This document shows positions 19,504 to 28,093 of a DNA stretch of 64,000 bases, one piece after another. The stretch spans positions 1 through 64,000 of the forward strand of contig CALMSR010000052.1 in NCBI GenBank assembly GCA_937872465.1. The letters are read 5' to 3'. How positions within the stretch are numbered: the first letter of the stretch is position 1; each line of letters starts with the position of its first letter. The position numbers were made by a program, and so were the translations under genes. Source of the DNA: an uncultured Paracoccaceae bacterium. GTDB lineage: Bacteria > Pseudomonadota > Alphaproteobacteria > Rhodobacterales > Rhodobacteraceae. Below the pieces are notes generated by a model. It was not told where the DNA came from and did no database searches. It worked only from the letters and a program-made list of their open reading frames with translations.

Positions 19504-20163
19504 ATGACGATCTTCGTGCGATCGGGGCTTTCACTGCTGCTTGGCGGCTTCCTGCTGGCGGGCTGCCTGCCGGTGGAGAACGGCGTCACGGTGGCGGCGC
19601 CGCAGGCATCCGACCTGCCGCAGCCGGCGGATCCGGCGGTCTATGCCGCCCGGGCGGACGGGGAGAGGATGCTGCCGGCGATCGACGTCGCCGCCTTCCA
19701 TCCGGCGCTGCTGCGCAATCGGGTCGCCTATGCCACCGCGGAAGCGCCGGGCACCATCGTCATCGATACCAAGGGCCCGTTCCTCTATCTCGTGGAGCCA
19801 GAGGGCATGGCGACCCGCTACGGCATCGCCATCGGCCGCGAAGGCTTCGGATGGACGGGAACGGGCTATATCGCGCGCACCGCGCGCTGGCCGGGCTGGA
19901 CGCCGCCGCCCGAGATGATCAAGCGCGATCCCTCGCTCGCGAAATGGGCCGGCGGCATGCCGGGCGGCGTGAGCAACCCGCTCGGAGCGCGCGCGCTCTA
20001 CATCTATTTCGGCGGTCGCGACTCCGGCTACCGCATCCACGGCACGAACACCCCCAAGAGCATCGGCTGGGCGGCTTCCTCGGGCTGTTTCCGGATGCTG
20101 AACCAGGACGTGATCGACCTCTACGACCGGGTCGGCAAGGGCGCCAAGGTCGTGGTGATGTGA
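19504..20163 (+). CDS. L,D-transpeptidase lipoprotein
   Basis: Predicted protein of 219 residues. The N-terminus is a lipoprotein signal with lipobox LLAGC at Cys21, so the mature protein should be membrane-anchored in the periplasm. The YkuD domain spans about residues 80-219 and keeps the catalytic signature: His179 in RIHGTN and Cys195 in SSGCFRM. It should form 3-3 cross-links in peptidoglycan or attach proteins to it. The start at 19504 is chosen because the signal peptide begins there; only a weak Shine-Dalgarno (AGGTGGG) precedes it. GC-rich hairpins follow the stop. Confidence 0.93.
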   Translation: MTIFVRSGLSLLLGGFLLAGCLPVENGVTVAAPQASDLPQPADPAVYAARADGERMLPAIDVAAFHPALLRNRVAYATAEAPGTIVIDTKGPFLYLVEPEGMATRYGIAIGREGFGWTGTGYIARTARWPGWTPPPEMIKRDPSLAKWAGGMPGGVSNPLGARALYIYFGGRDSGYRIHGTNTPKSIGWAASSGCFRMLNQDVIDLYDRVGKGAKVVVM

Positions 20164-20165
20164 GC

Positions 20166-20232
20166 CCGGCCGAAAGGCCGGCCGAGTCTCCTGACCCGAT
20201 GACGGGAAGACGGCGCCGGCAGGACCGGCGCC
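20166..20232 (+). terminator. Two GC-rich hairpins after the L,D-transpeptidase gene
   Basis: A first hairpin (20166-20171 with 20176-20181, GAAA tetraloop) begins right after the stop, and a second has a perfect 8-bp stem (20212-20219 with 20225-20232). Neither has a U-run. They are likely transcription-end structures. The rest of the interval to 20421 shows no gene. Confidence 0.5.
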
Positions 20233-20421
20233 GCCGTGGCCGTGGCCGCGGCCTGGCTCGGCCGGGTCTTGCCGCCGGCGCGCCCGGCGCTCTTCTCCCG
20301 CCTCCGCCGCTTCAGAAATGCCTCCATACGTGCTATGGAAAGCAGCGCTCCGGCGACCCGACGCCGGACGGGGCATGATGCCGGTCCGGGCGAGCCGGAT
20401 GGTCAGGCACGAGGGGGAGAC

Positions 20422-21600
20422 ATGAACCTAACCCAGATGATTACCGGCTTCGCGACGCCGATGATCGCGAGCAAGCTCGCGGGCGCGCTCGGTCTGCCCG
20501 AGGGCGTGGTCCGCAAGATCGTGAGCGTCGGCATCCCGGTGGTGCTCGCGGCGATCATGAAGCGCGGCTCCGCGCCGGGAGGAACCGATGCGCTCGGCGG
20601 TGCCCTGTCAAGGATGGGGGACAATCCCCTCGACGCGCTCGGCGCCGCGCTCGGCGGCGATGCGTCGCAGGTGAAGACCGCATCCAGCGCCGGTGGCGAT
20701 CTGCTCTCCTCGATCCTCGGCGCCGATTCTGCCGGAACGCTCGCCTCCAAGCTGGGGAGCTACGGCGGCGTCGACGCGAAGGCGGCCGCGCCCCTGCTCG
20801 GGACGATCGGCTCGATGGCGCTCGGCGGGCTGAAGAAGACCGCCGACGATCAGGGACTCGACGCCGCCGGGGTGATGAAGCTCCTCGAAAGCGAGAAGGG
20901 CGACATCGCGAAGGCGATCCCGGCGGATTTCGCCAAGATGCTGCAGGGCACCGACCTGGTGGGTGCGAATTTCCTCCAGAGCGCCGCGAGCGCGCCGGCG
21001 GCGCCGAAGCCCGCACCGCCACGGCCCGCGCCGCCTCCACCGGCACCGCGCAAGGGTGGGATGTCGCGTTGGATCATCGGCCTGATCGTGCTCGCCCTGC
21101 TCGTCTGGCTCGTCAGCAAGTTTCTCGGCGGCCCGCCCGAAGAGCCCGCACCCGTGGAGCCCGCAGCCACGGAGGAGCCGGCACCGGCCACCACCACCGA
21201 AGCCGCTCCGGCCGAGCCGGCCGCGGAGCCGGCGGAGACCACAGCCGCGGAAGTCCCGGCGGCAGACGCTCCGGAAGTCGGCGAGGGCATCGACGTGACC
21301 GCCGACATGCAGCAGGTGCTCGACAGGATCACCGGTGCCCTGACGGGGATCACCGACCAGGCCTCCGCCGAAGCCGCCGCGCCAGCGTTGGCCGAAGCGG
21401 ATGCGGCGCTCGAAGGCATGACGGCGACGGTCGAGGCTCTCCCGGCGGAAGCGCGCACGAGCCTGCAATCGGCGATCGCCGCGGCGCTCCCGGCGATCGA
21501 GGGGGCCGCGGAGAAGCTGACTTCGGACGCCACGATCGGTCCGATCGTCAAGCCTGCGATCGACGGCATCCTAGCGAAACTGAGGGCCTACGCCGGCTGA
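20422..21600 (+). CDS. DUF937-type protein with membrane anchor and Ala/Glu-rich tail
   Basis: Predicted protein of 392 residues in four parts. Residues 1-190 resemble DUF937/YidB-type proteins (GLPEGVVRKIVSVGIPVVLAAI, ALGGALSRMGDNPLDALG, AAPLLGTIGSMALGGL). A Pro/Ala-rich linker follows at about 193-212, then one transmembrane helix at about 218-235 (IIGLIVLALLVWLV). Next comes a very acidic Pro/Ala/Glu-rich spacer, then a C-terminal helical domain of about 105 residues. The architecture suggests a cytoplasmic DUF937 part joined to a periplasmic helical part. The function is unknown. The start has GAGGGGGAG upstream. Confidence 0.8.
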   Translation: MNLTQMITGFATPMIASKLAGALGLPEGVVRKIVSVGIPVVLAAIMKRGSAPGGTDALGGALSRMGDNPLDALGAALGGDASQVKTASSAGGDLLSSILGADSAGTLASKLGSYGGVDAKAAAPLLGTIGSMALGGLKKTADDQGLDAAGVMKLLESEKGDIAKAIPADFAKMLQGTDLVGANFLQSAASAPAAPKPAPPRPAPPPPAPRKGGMSRWIIGLIVLALLVWLVSKFLGGPPEEPAPVEPAATEEPAPATTTEAAPAEPAAEPAETTAAEVPAADAPEVGEGIDVTADMQQVLDRITGALTGITDQASAEAAAPALAEADAALEGMTATVEALPAEARTSLQSAIAAALPAIEGAAEKLTSDATIGPIVKPAIDGILAKLRAYAG

Positions 21601-21607
21601 AGCGGAT

Positions 21608-21631
21608 CGCGCCGGCGGCAACGCCGGCGCG
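21608..21631 (+). terminator. Hairpin downstream of the DUF937 gene
   Basis: Perfect 10-bp stem (21608-21617 with 21622-21631) closed by a GCAA (GNRA-type) tetraloop, eight bases after the stop. No clear U-tract follows. Confidence 0.55.
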
Positions 21632-21777
21632 AAAGCCGCCGCACCGATTTCCCTCCTGCATGGCCGAGGTCTGTGCACGTGCGATATGCGTGCTATCTTC
21701 GGTCCGACACGGAAAATCGGGCGCATGTGGACCACTCGCTTCGCGGTGGCCGGATCGGAGCAACAGGGGGAACTACC

Positions 21778-22872
21778 ATGAACATCGCGAGCGGAAACGG
21801 CGGCGTGCTGCGCAGCACCAAGGGACGCGGGCGGCTCTTCGACAGCATCATTGAGACCATCGGCGACACGCCCTGCGTGCGGATCAACCGGCTCGCGCCC
21901 GAGGGGGTGACGATCTATGCGAAATGCGAGTTCTTCAACCCGGCGGGCTCGGTCAAGGACCGGCTGGCGATCAACATCATCGAGGCGGCCGAGCGCGACG
22001 GGACGCTGAAGCCCGGCCAGACCGTGGTGGAGGCGACCTCGGGCAATACCGGGATCGGGCTTGCGATGGTCTGCGCGGCGAAGGGCTATCCGCTGGTGGT
22101 GACCATGGCCGACAGCTTCTCGATCGAGCGCCGGCAGATGATGCGCTTCCTCGGCGCGCAGGTGGTGCTGACGCCGCGGTCGCAGAAGGCGGTGGGGATG
22201 TACATGAAGGCCAAGGAGCTCGCGGATGCGAACGGCTGGTTCCTCGCGCGCCAGTTCGAAACCGAGGCCAATGCCGACATCCACGAGAGCACCACGGCGC
22301 AGGAGATCATCGGCGATTTCGCGGGGTCGAGGCTGGACTATTTCGTGACCGGCTACGGCACCGGCGGCACGGTGTCGGGCGTGGGGCGGGTTCTCAAGAA
22401 GCATTGGCCCGAGGCGAAGATCATACTCTCCGAGCCGGAAAACGCGCAGCTCGTCGGCTCGGGCCAGCCGCAGGAACGCTCGCCCGACCACGGCCCGGCC
22501 AAGGGTCATCCGGCCTGGGAGCCGCATCCGATCCAGGGATGGACGCCGGATTTCATTCCCCATGTCCTGCAGGAGGCGATCGACGGCGGCTATTACGACG
22601 CGCTGATCCCGATCGCCGGGGCGGAGGGCATCCGCTGGGCGCGCGAGCTGGCGGCGAAGGAGGGGATCATCACCGGCGTTTCCGGCGGCTCGACCTTCGG
22701 GGTGGCGATGGAGATCGCGAAGAAGGCCAAGGACGGTAGCGTGATCCTCGCCATGCTGCCCGACACCGGCGAGCGATACCTGTCGACGCCGCTCTTCGAG
22801 CCTTTCGCCGCCGACATGAGCGAGGCGGAACTCGCGATCTCGCATTCAACGCCCGGCTATCACATGCCATGA
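21778..22872 (+). CDS. cysK: Cysteine synthase (O-acetylserine sulfhydrylase)
   Basis: Predicted protein of 364 residues. It is a PLP enzyme that makes cysteine from O-acetylserine and sulfide. The cofactor lysine is Lys60 in NPAGSVKDR, the substrate loop is VEATSGNTGIGLAM, and the phosphate-binding loop is GYGTGGTVSGVGR; GVSGGSTFGVAM lies in the C-terminal half. It has an N-terminal extension of about 20 residues and is longer than the E. coli enzyme of about 320 residues. A close relative such as cystathionine beta-synthase-like OASS cannot be excluded. The start follows AGGGGGAAC. The stop overlaps the downstream esterase gene by ATGA. Confidence 0.92.
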   Translation: MNIASGNGGVLRSTKGRGRLFDSIIETIGDTPCVRINRLAPEGVTIYAKCEFFNPAGSVKDRLAINIIEAAERDGTLKPGQTVVEATSGNTGIGLAMVCAAKGYPLVVTMADSFSIERRQMMRFLGAQVVLTPRSQKAVGMYMKAKELADANGWFLARQFETEANADIHESTTAQEIIGDFAGSRLDYFVTGYGTGGTVSGVGRVLKKHWPEAKIILSEPENAQLVGSGQPQERSPDHGPAKGHPAWEPHPIQGWTPDFIPHVLQEAIDGGYYDALIPIAGAEGIRWARELAAKEGIITGVSGGSTFGVAMEIAKKAKDGSVILAMLPDTGERYLSTPLFEPFAADMSEAELAISHSTPGYHMP

Positions 22873-23696
22873 CGCGGGCGGCGCCGGGGCGCCGCTTCCG
22901 GGCGCTGATCGTGCTCGCGCTGCTGCTCGCGGCGCCGATGGCCTCGGCCTGCGGCGTCGAGAGCGATTGCCGGGTGGGCGCGCGCAGCTACCGGCTGATG
23001 CTGCCCGAGGGCCGCGACGGCAGCGCGCCGACCGGCGCGCTCTTCTTCCTGCACGGCTATCGCGGGACGAGCGAGGGCGTGATGGCGAATGCGGCGCTGC
23101 GGGCGCTGGCCGAAGAACTGGGCATTGCCTTCGTGGCGTTGCAGGCGGCGGGCGACGAATGGAATGCGCCGGGGGCGCCGGCGCAGGATCGGCCGATGAA
23201 TGCGGACGAGGCCGCCTATCTCGATGCGGTGGTCGAGGATCTCGGCCGGCGGATCGCGCTCGACCGCGACCGGATGCTGGTGGCGGGCTTTTCCTCGGGC
23301 GCGATGATGGTCTGGGGCCTCGCCTGCGCGCGGGGCGACGCCTTCGCCGGCTATGTTCCGGTTTCGGGCACCTTCTGGGCGCCGATCCCCGAGGCTTGTC
23401 CCGCCGCGCCGCTGAACCTGATCCACTACCACGGCACCGCGGACGAGGTCGTGCCGCTGGCGGGCCGCGCGATCGGGGAGGCCCGGCAGGGCGACGTGCC
23501 GGCGGCGATCGACATGCTGGCGGCGGCCGGCGGCTACGGCCCGCCCGAGCCGGTGGCGGCCGAGGGTCTGGACTGCACCCGGCGGGTCGACCCGGCCGGG
23601 CATCTGCTGGAGCTCTGCCTCTTCGACGGCGGCCACGGCCTGAACCCTGCCTTCATCGCGCGTGCCTGGGACCTGCTGGTCGGGCCGGTCCGCTGA
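22869..23696 (+). CDS. Secreted esterase, LpqC/poly(3-hydroxybutyrate) depolymerase-like
   Basis: Predicted protein of 275 residues. A signal peptide (about residues 9-27) precedes an alpha/beta-hydrolase domain of the Esterase_PHB/LpqC type. The oxyanion region is FFLHGYRG, the nucleophile is Ser142 in GFSSG, and the acid and His may be Asp437-equivalent in GTADEVVP and His in FDGGHGL. It should act in the periplasm or outside. True polyester depolymerase activity is not shown by the sequence; a carboxylesterase on small esters is equally possible. It overlaps cysK by four bases, an unusual pairing that implies co-transcription. Confidence 0.8.
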   Translation: MTRAAPGRRFRALIVLALLLAAPMASACGVESDCRVGARSYRLMLPEGRDGSAPTGALFFLHGYRGTSEGVMANAALRALAEELGIAFVALQAAGDEWNAPGAPAQDRPMNADEAAYLDAVVEDLGRRIALDRDRMLVAGFSSGAMMVWGLACARGDAFAGYVPVSGTFWAPIPEACPAAPLNLIHYHGTADEVVPLAGRAIGEARQGDVPAAIDMLAAAGGYGPPEPVAAEGLDCTRRVDPAGHLLELCLFDGGHGLNPAFIARAWDLLVGPVR

Positions 23697-23829
23697 GCGC
23701 TGCCGGCGGATGGGCGGAGCCTTTGGAACGTGCGCGCGCGCACAAGCTGCAACACTTTGATTTCATGTGGATATTCTCGCCGTTATGTTTCGGGCGCTTC
23801 GCGCGCGCCACCAGAGCCCGCGTTTTGCC

Positions 23830-24675
23830 CTATCGGGCGAGGCGCAGGAGGGCGCCGCCGAGCAGGGTGACCATCGTCGAGGCCACCTTGGCGAGGTCGA
23901 GCCGCTCGCCGAGCAGGAAGACGCCGATCAGCAGCGCAAAGACGATGCTCGTTTCGCGAAGGGCGGTCACCAGCGCGATGGGCGCCTGGGTGAAGGCCCA
24001 GATCACCATGGAATAGGCGACGAAGGAGGCGCCGCCGCCGAGGAGCATCGCGCGCTTGCCGCGCCGGAAGACCTGCGTGAGCAGCCCGGGCCGGGTGAGC
24101 GCCATCAGGCCCGAGAAGACGGCGGCATTGCCGATCGAGGCCCAGCCGAAATACCCCAGCGCCGTGCCCGCCAGCCGCGCGCCGGTGCCGTCGACCAGCG
24201 AATAGGCGGCGATGAAGCCGCCGGTGGCCAGGGCGAGCAGGGCGGCATGGCGGTTGCGCAGCCCGTCCCGCTGGCGCACGAGGCTCATGCTCATGATGCC
24301 GGCGCCGATGGTCAGGACGCCGAGAAGCTCGAGCGGCGCCAGATGGACGCCGAGAAAGGCGACCGAGACGCCGGCGACGAGCAGCGGCGCGGTGCCGCGG
24401 GCGATGGGATAGACCTGGGTCAGGTCGCCGATCCGGTAGGACATCATCAGGAAGAGCTGGTAGCCGGTATGCAGGAGCAGCCCCGCCAGCAGCCAGGGCC
24501 AGCTCTCCGGCGCCGGGAAGGGCACGAAGGGCAGCACGACGAGCGCGATGGGCACATGGCCGATCACGACCGCGGTCATGCCGAGATGCTTGTCCGCACC
24601 CTGCTTGACGAGCGCGTTCCAGGCGGCATGCAGGAGGGCCGCCGCGAGGACGGCGAGGAAGACGGGCGTGGACAA
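23830..24675 (-). CDS. EamA/DMT-family transporter
   Basis: Predicted inner-membrane protein of 281 residues with ten hydrophobic segments in two repeats of five, the layout of drug/metabolite transporters (EamA). The N-terminus FLAVLAAALLHAAWNALVKQ and the segment FLGERLDLAKVASTMV close to the C-terminus are typical. Substrate unknown; relatives export amino acids or other metabolites. The start is a TTG at 24675 (MSTPVF), with no ATG or GTG giving a sensible N-terminus. It lies convergent to the esterase gene. Confidence 0.88.
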   Translation of the reverse strand: MSTPVFLAVLAAALLHAAWNALVKQGADKHLGMTAVVIGHVPIALVVLPFVPFPAPESWPWLLAGLLLHTGYQLFLMMSYRIGDLTQVYPIARGTAPLLVAGVSVAFLGVHLAPLELLGVLTIGAGIMSMSLVRQRDGLRNRHAALLALATGGFIAAYSLVDGTGARLAGTALGYFGWASIGNAAVFSGLMALTRPGLLTQVFRRGKRAMLLGGGASFVAYSMVIWAFTQAPIALVTALRETSIVFALLIGVFLLGERLDLAKVASTMVTLLGGALLRLAR

Positions 24676-24834
24676 GGGCGGACGGCCTTCGCGGAACGGG
24701 CGGGCAGCATCCGATGCGGGGCGGGGAATGTCGAGGCGGAAACCGGCCCCGTGCGGAACCGGTGCCCGGCCCCCCGCGGGGCCGCCGCCGACATGGTTCC
24801 GGCCCGGGACCCGAATGCGGGGAAGGGCGCGCCT

Positions 24835-25644
24835 TCAGGCGGCGATCTCGTCGATCCAGACCCGGAAGCCGCTCAGGGTATTGGGCCCGAAGGTGTGGGT
24901 GAGCGGCACGTCGGCCGCGTCACGGCCCCGCGCGATCAGCACCCGGCCCCGGCGCGGCGCATTGTTGCGCGGATCGAAGGCCCACCAGCGCCCGCCGAGA
25001 TAGACCTCCATCCAGGCGGCGAAATCCATCGGCTCATAGGGCGGCGGCAGGCCGATGTCGCTGATGTAGCCGGTGCAGTAGCGGGCGGGGATGTTCATGC
25101 AGCGGCAGAAGGTGACCGCGAGATGGGTGAAGTCGCGGCAGACCCCGCGCCCCTCGGCATAGGTCTCGGCGGCGGTGCGGGTGGGCCGGGAATTCTCGTA
25201 GCCGAAGCGCACGTGGTCGTGGACGAAGTCGCAGATCGCCTGGACCCGGCCCCAGCCCGAGGGCCCGTGCTCGAAGAGCCGCCAGGCCTCGTTGGAGAGC
25301 AGGTCGGTCTCGCAATACCGGCTGGCGAGCAGATAGCCCAGCGTCGCGGCGGGCAGGTCCTCCACCGGGTGCTGGATCGCCGTGAGATCCACCGGATCGG
25401 TCTCGCCGTCGTCGAGGATCACCCCGTCGGTGCGCAGCACGAAGCGACCGCGCGGGCCCACCAGCCGGCAGCACCAGTTCCCGAAGAGGTCGCGGTAGCT
25501 CTCGACCGGTACCGGCGGATCGGTGATGAGCTGGTCGGGGCGTTCGAGATAGCCGACGCGCGAGTAATGCACGTTCAGGAGCACGATCATCGGCGTGTCC
25601 TTCGGCAGGTCGTAGGTCAGTTCGCAGCCCAGCCCGATCCGCAT
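24835..25644 (-). CDS. Transglutaminase-like domain protein, catalytic His replaced
   Basis: Predicted protein of 269 residues. The N-terminal beta domain (about 1-100) and transglutaminase core (about 130-235) follow the layout of bacterial cysteine-protease-type transglutaminase-like proteins. Cys169 in GRGVCRDF and Asp224 in WAFDPR fit two of the triad residues. The position normally holding His before Ala-Trp reads Ala209 (MDFAAWMEVY), so the standard triad is incomplete. It may be non-catalytic or use another base; this substitution may be common in its subfamily. The start follows GGAGGACATGGC. Typically such genes sit near alpha-E and circularly permuted ATP-grasp genes, but none is present here. 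Confidence 0.85.
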   Translation of the reverse strand: MRIGLGCELTYDLPKDTPMIVLLNVHYSRVGYLERPDQLITDPPVPVESYRDLFGNWCCRLVGPRGRFVLRTDGVILDDGETDPVDLTAIQHPVEDLPAATLGYLLASRYCETDLLSNEAWRLFEHGPSGWGRVQAICDFVHDHVRFGYENSRPTRTAAETYAEGRGVCRDFTHLAVTFCRCMNIPARYCTGYISDIGLPPPYEPMDFAAWMEVYLGGRWWAFDPRNNAPRRGRVLIARGRDAADVPLTHTFGPNTLSGFRVWIDEIAA

Positions 25645-25736
25645 GCCATGTCCTCCGTTTCCGCCACTTGTGCCCGCCCGCCCGGCGCATCCGGGCGGCG
25701 GATTGTCACCGCGAGCTGTCCGGCCTCGCGGTGTCG

Positions 25737-27554
25737 TCAGCCCTCCATGGCCTCCAGTTCGTCGATGAGGCCCGCGATGACGCCGAGGCCCTTGTCCCAG
25801 AAGGCGGGATCGGTGGCGTCGAGGCCGAAGGGTGCGAGAAGCTCCTTGTGGTGCCGCGAGCCGCCGGCCTTCAGCATCTCGAAATAGCGGTCGGCGAAGC
25901 CCGGCTCGCCCTCGCGATAGACCGCATAGAGCGCGTTCACCAGCCCGTCGCCGAAGGCATAGGCATAGACGTAGAAGGGCGAGTGGATGAAATGCGGGAT
26001 ATAGGACCAGAAGGTCTCGTAGCCCTCCATGAAGTCGAAGACCGGCCCGAGGCTCTCGGTCTGCACGCTCATCCAGAGCGCGTTGATGTCCGCGGGCGTG
26101 AGCTCGCCCTTGCGGCGTTCGGCGTGGAGCCTGCTCTCGAAATCGTAGAAGGCGATCTGGCGCACCACCGTGTTGATCATGTCCTCGGTCTTGGAGGCGA
26201 GCAGGATCTTGCGCGCGGCCCGGTCGGGGGCGGCGTCGAGCAGCTTCTGGAAGGTCAGCATCTCGCCGAAGACCGAGGCGGTTTCCGCCAGCGTCAGCGG
26301 CGTGGAGGCGAGGAGTTCGCCCTGGCCGGCGGCGAGCACCTGGTGCACGCCATGGCCGAGCTCATGAGCCAGCGTCATCACGTCGCGCTGCTTGCCGAGA
26401 TAATTGAGCAGGACATAAGGGTGCACTTCGGTGATCGTGGGATGGGCGAAGGCGCCCGGGCTCTTGCCCGGCTTGACCGGCGCGTCGATCCAACCCCGCT
26501 CGAAGAAGGGCGCGGCGATCTCGGCCATGCGGGGATCGAAGCCGGCATAGGCCTCGAGCACGGTGGCCTTCGCGTCCTCCCAGCCGATCTTGCGGTCGTC
26601 GTCGCGCGGCAGCGGCGCGTTGCGGTCCCAGATCTCGAGCCGTTCGAGGCCGAGCCATTTCGCCTTGAGCGCGTAGTAGCGGTGCGAGAGCTTCGGATAG
26701 GCGGCGACGACCGCGTTCCTGAGCGCCTCGACCACCTCCGGCTCGACGTCGTTGGCGAGGTGGCGGGCGGATTGCGGCGCCGGAAGCTTGCGCCACCGGT
26801 CCTCGATCTCCTTCTCCTTGGCGAGCGTGTTGGTGATGCGCGCGAAGAGCGGCTGGTGGGCGCGAAAGACCTCCGCGAGCGCCTCGGCGCCGGCCTGGCG
26901 CCGGCCGCGATCCTGCTCGCTGAGCAGGTTGAGCGTGGCCTCGAGCGACAGGGCCTGGCCCGCGACGTCAAAGGTCATCCCGGCCAGCGTCTCGTCGAAG
27001 AGCCGGTTCCAGGCCGCGGCGCCGACCACGGATTGGTCGTGCAGGAATTTCTCCAGCTCGTCGGAGAGCTGGTAGGGCTTCATCTTGCGGATGCGGTCGA
27101 GGATCGGGCGGTAGCGGGCGAGATCGGCGTTCTCCGCGAGGCGGGCGTCGAGTGCGGCATCCTCGACGCGGTTGAGCTCGAGTGCGAAGAAGACCAGCGG
27201 CGCCGAGAGGTCGGTGATGCGGGTCTGCATGTCGCCGAAGAACTTGCCGCGCCCGGCATCGGTGGTGTTCTGGAAGTGCCGGAGCCCGGCATAGCTCATG
27301 ATCCGGCCGGAGACGGTCTGGATGCGCTCGTAGCGGCGGATCGCCGCCAGCAATCCGGCGGCGTCGAGATCGGCGAGCCGGCCTTCGTGATCGGCGGCGA
27401 AGGCGGCGCATTCGGCGGCGAGCCAGTCGAGGTCGCGGGCGATCTCCGGCGCGTCGGGGGCGGAATAGAGGTCGCCCAGATCCCATTCGGGCAGGGGGCC
27501 GAGCGCCGCGGCGGCATCGGGCTCGCGGGCGTCTTGGGCGGAGGTGGCGGGCAT
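25737..27554 (-). CDS. pepF: M3 family oligoendopeptidase F
   Basis: Predicted cytoplasmic zinc peptidase of 605 residues, the usual length of PepF/M3B enzymes. The zinc site HELGH is at residues 397-401, inside TLAHELGHGVHQ, and the third ligand Glu lies about 25 residues on in LAETASVFGEML. It degrades peptides of moderate length. The start at 27554 (MPATSAQ) has GAGGAG upstream; the longer frame runs into unrelated sequence. It is the last of the minus-strand group following csaA, 122 bases away, and that gap shows no gene. Confidence 0.95.
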   Translation of the reverse strand: MPATSAQDAREPDAAAALGPLPEWDLGDLYSAPDAPEIARDLDWLAAECAAFAADHEGRLADLDAAGLLAAIRRYERIQTVSGRIMSYAGLRHFQNTTDAGRGKFFGDMQTRITDLSAPLVFFALELNRVEDAALDARLAENADLARYRPILDRIRKMKPYQLSDELEKFLHDQSVVGAAAWNRLFDETLAGMTFDVAGQALSLEATLNLLSEQDRGRRQAGAEALAEVFRAHQPLFARITNTLAKEKEIEDRWRKLPAPQSARHLANDVEPEVVEALRNAVVAAYPKLSHRYYALKAKWLGLERLEIWDRNAPLPRDDDRKIGWEDAKATVLEAYAGFDPRMAEIAAPFFERGWIDAPVKPGKSPGAFAHPTITEVHPYVLLNYLGKQRDVMTLAHELGHGVHQVLAAGQGELLASTPLTLAETASVFGEMLTFQKLLDAAPDRAARKILLASKTEDMINTVVRQIAFYDFESRLHAERRKGELTPADINALWMSVQTESLGPVFDFMEGYETFWSYIPHFIHSPFYVYAYAFGDGLVNALYAVYREGEPGFADRYFEMLKAGGSRHHKELLAPFGLDATDPAFWDKGLGVIAGLIDELEAMEG

Positions 27555-27675
27555 GGGGGCTCCTCGGTTCGGGTCGAGGGTGAGATAGGCGCTCGCGCCG
27601 CCGCTGTCGAGGCGGCGGCCGGGGAAGCGGTCGTGCGTCCCTCCCGGCCGGCGGCCGGCCATGAGCTGCGGGCGG

Positions 27676-28014
27676 TCAGTGCAGGCGCTGGCCGGGCGCG
27701 ACGGCCTGCTCGGGCTGGACCAGGACGATCTCGCCCTCGGCATCGGCGAGGCCGAGGGTGAGCACCTCGGAGCGGAAGGGGCCGATCTGGCGCGGCGGGA
27801 AGTTGACGACCGCGAGCACGAGGCGGCCGATCAGGGTCTCGGGCGCGTAATGCGCGGTGATCTGCGCCGAGGACTTGCGCTCGCCGATCTCGGGGCCGAA
27901 GTCGATCCAGAGCTTGAGCGCGGGCTTGCGCGCCTCCGGGAACGTCTCGGCGCGGGTGACGCGGCCGACGCGGATGTCGACCTTGAGGAAATCGTCGTAG
28001 GTTATGGTGCTCAT
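27676..28014 (-). CDS. csaA: tRNA-binding protein CsaA
   Basis: Predicted protein of 112 residues, essentially one OB-fold tRNA-binding domain as in CsaA and the C-terminus of MetRS. Diagnostic stretches are FLKVDIRVGRVTRAE, KLWIDFGPEIGERKSSAQIT, VNFPPRQIGPFRSEVLTLG and the C-terminal VAPGQRLH. The family dimerises and binds tRNA, and has been described as chaperone-like. The start at 28014 (MSTITYDDFLKVD) follows the family. It lies downstream of the phasin gene, separated by a strong terminator, so it should have its own transcription. Confidence 0.94.
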   Translation of the reverse strand: MSTITYDDFLKVDIRVGRVTRAETFPEARKPALKLWIDFGPEIGERKSSAQITAHYAPETLIGRLVLAVVNFPPRQIGPFRSEVLTLGLADAEGEIVLVQPEQAVAPGQRLH

Positions 28015-28039
28015 GCGGGCCTCGCTGGGTCCGCACAAA

Positions 28040-28073
28040 GAAACCGCCTGCCCGGTCGGGGGCAAGCGGTTTC
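28040..28073 (-). terminator. Rho-independent terminator of the phasin gene
   Basis: A 14-position stem (28040-28053 with 28060-28073, one mismatch) with a six-base loop lies about 20 bases past the phasin stop. On the minus strand it ends GGTTTCTTTGTG, a T-rich tail as in intrinsic terminators. Confidence 0.75.
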
Positions 28074-28093
28074 CGTCGGTCGATCGCGCCGGA

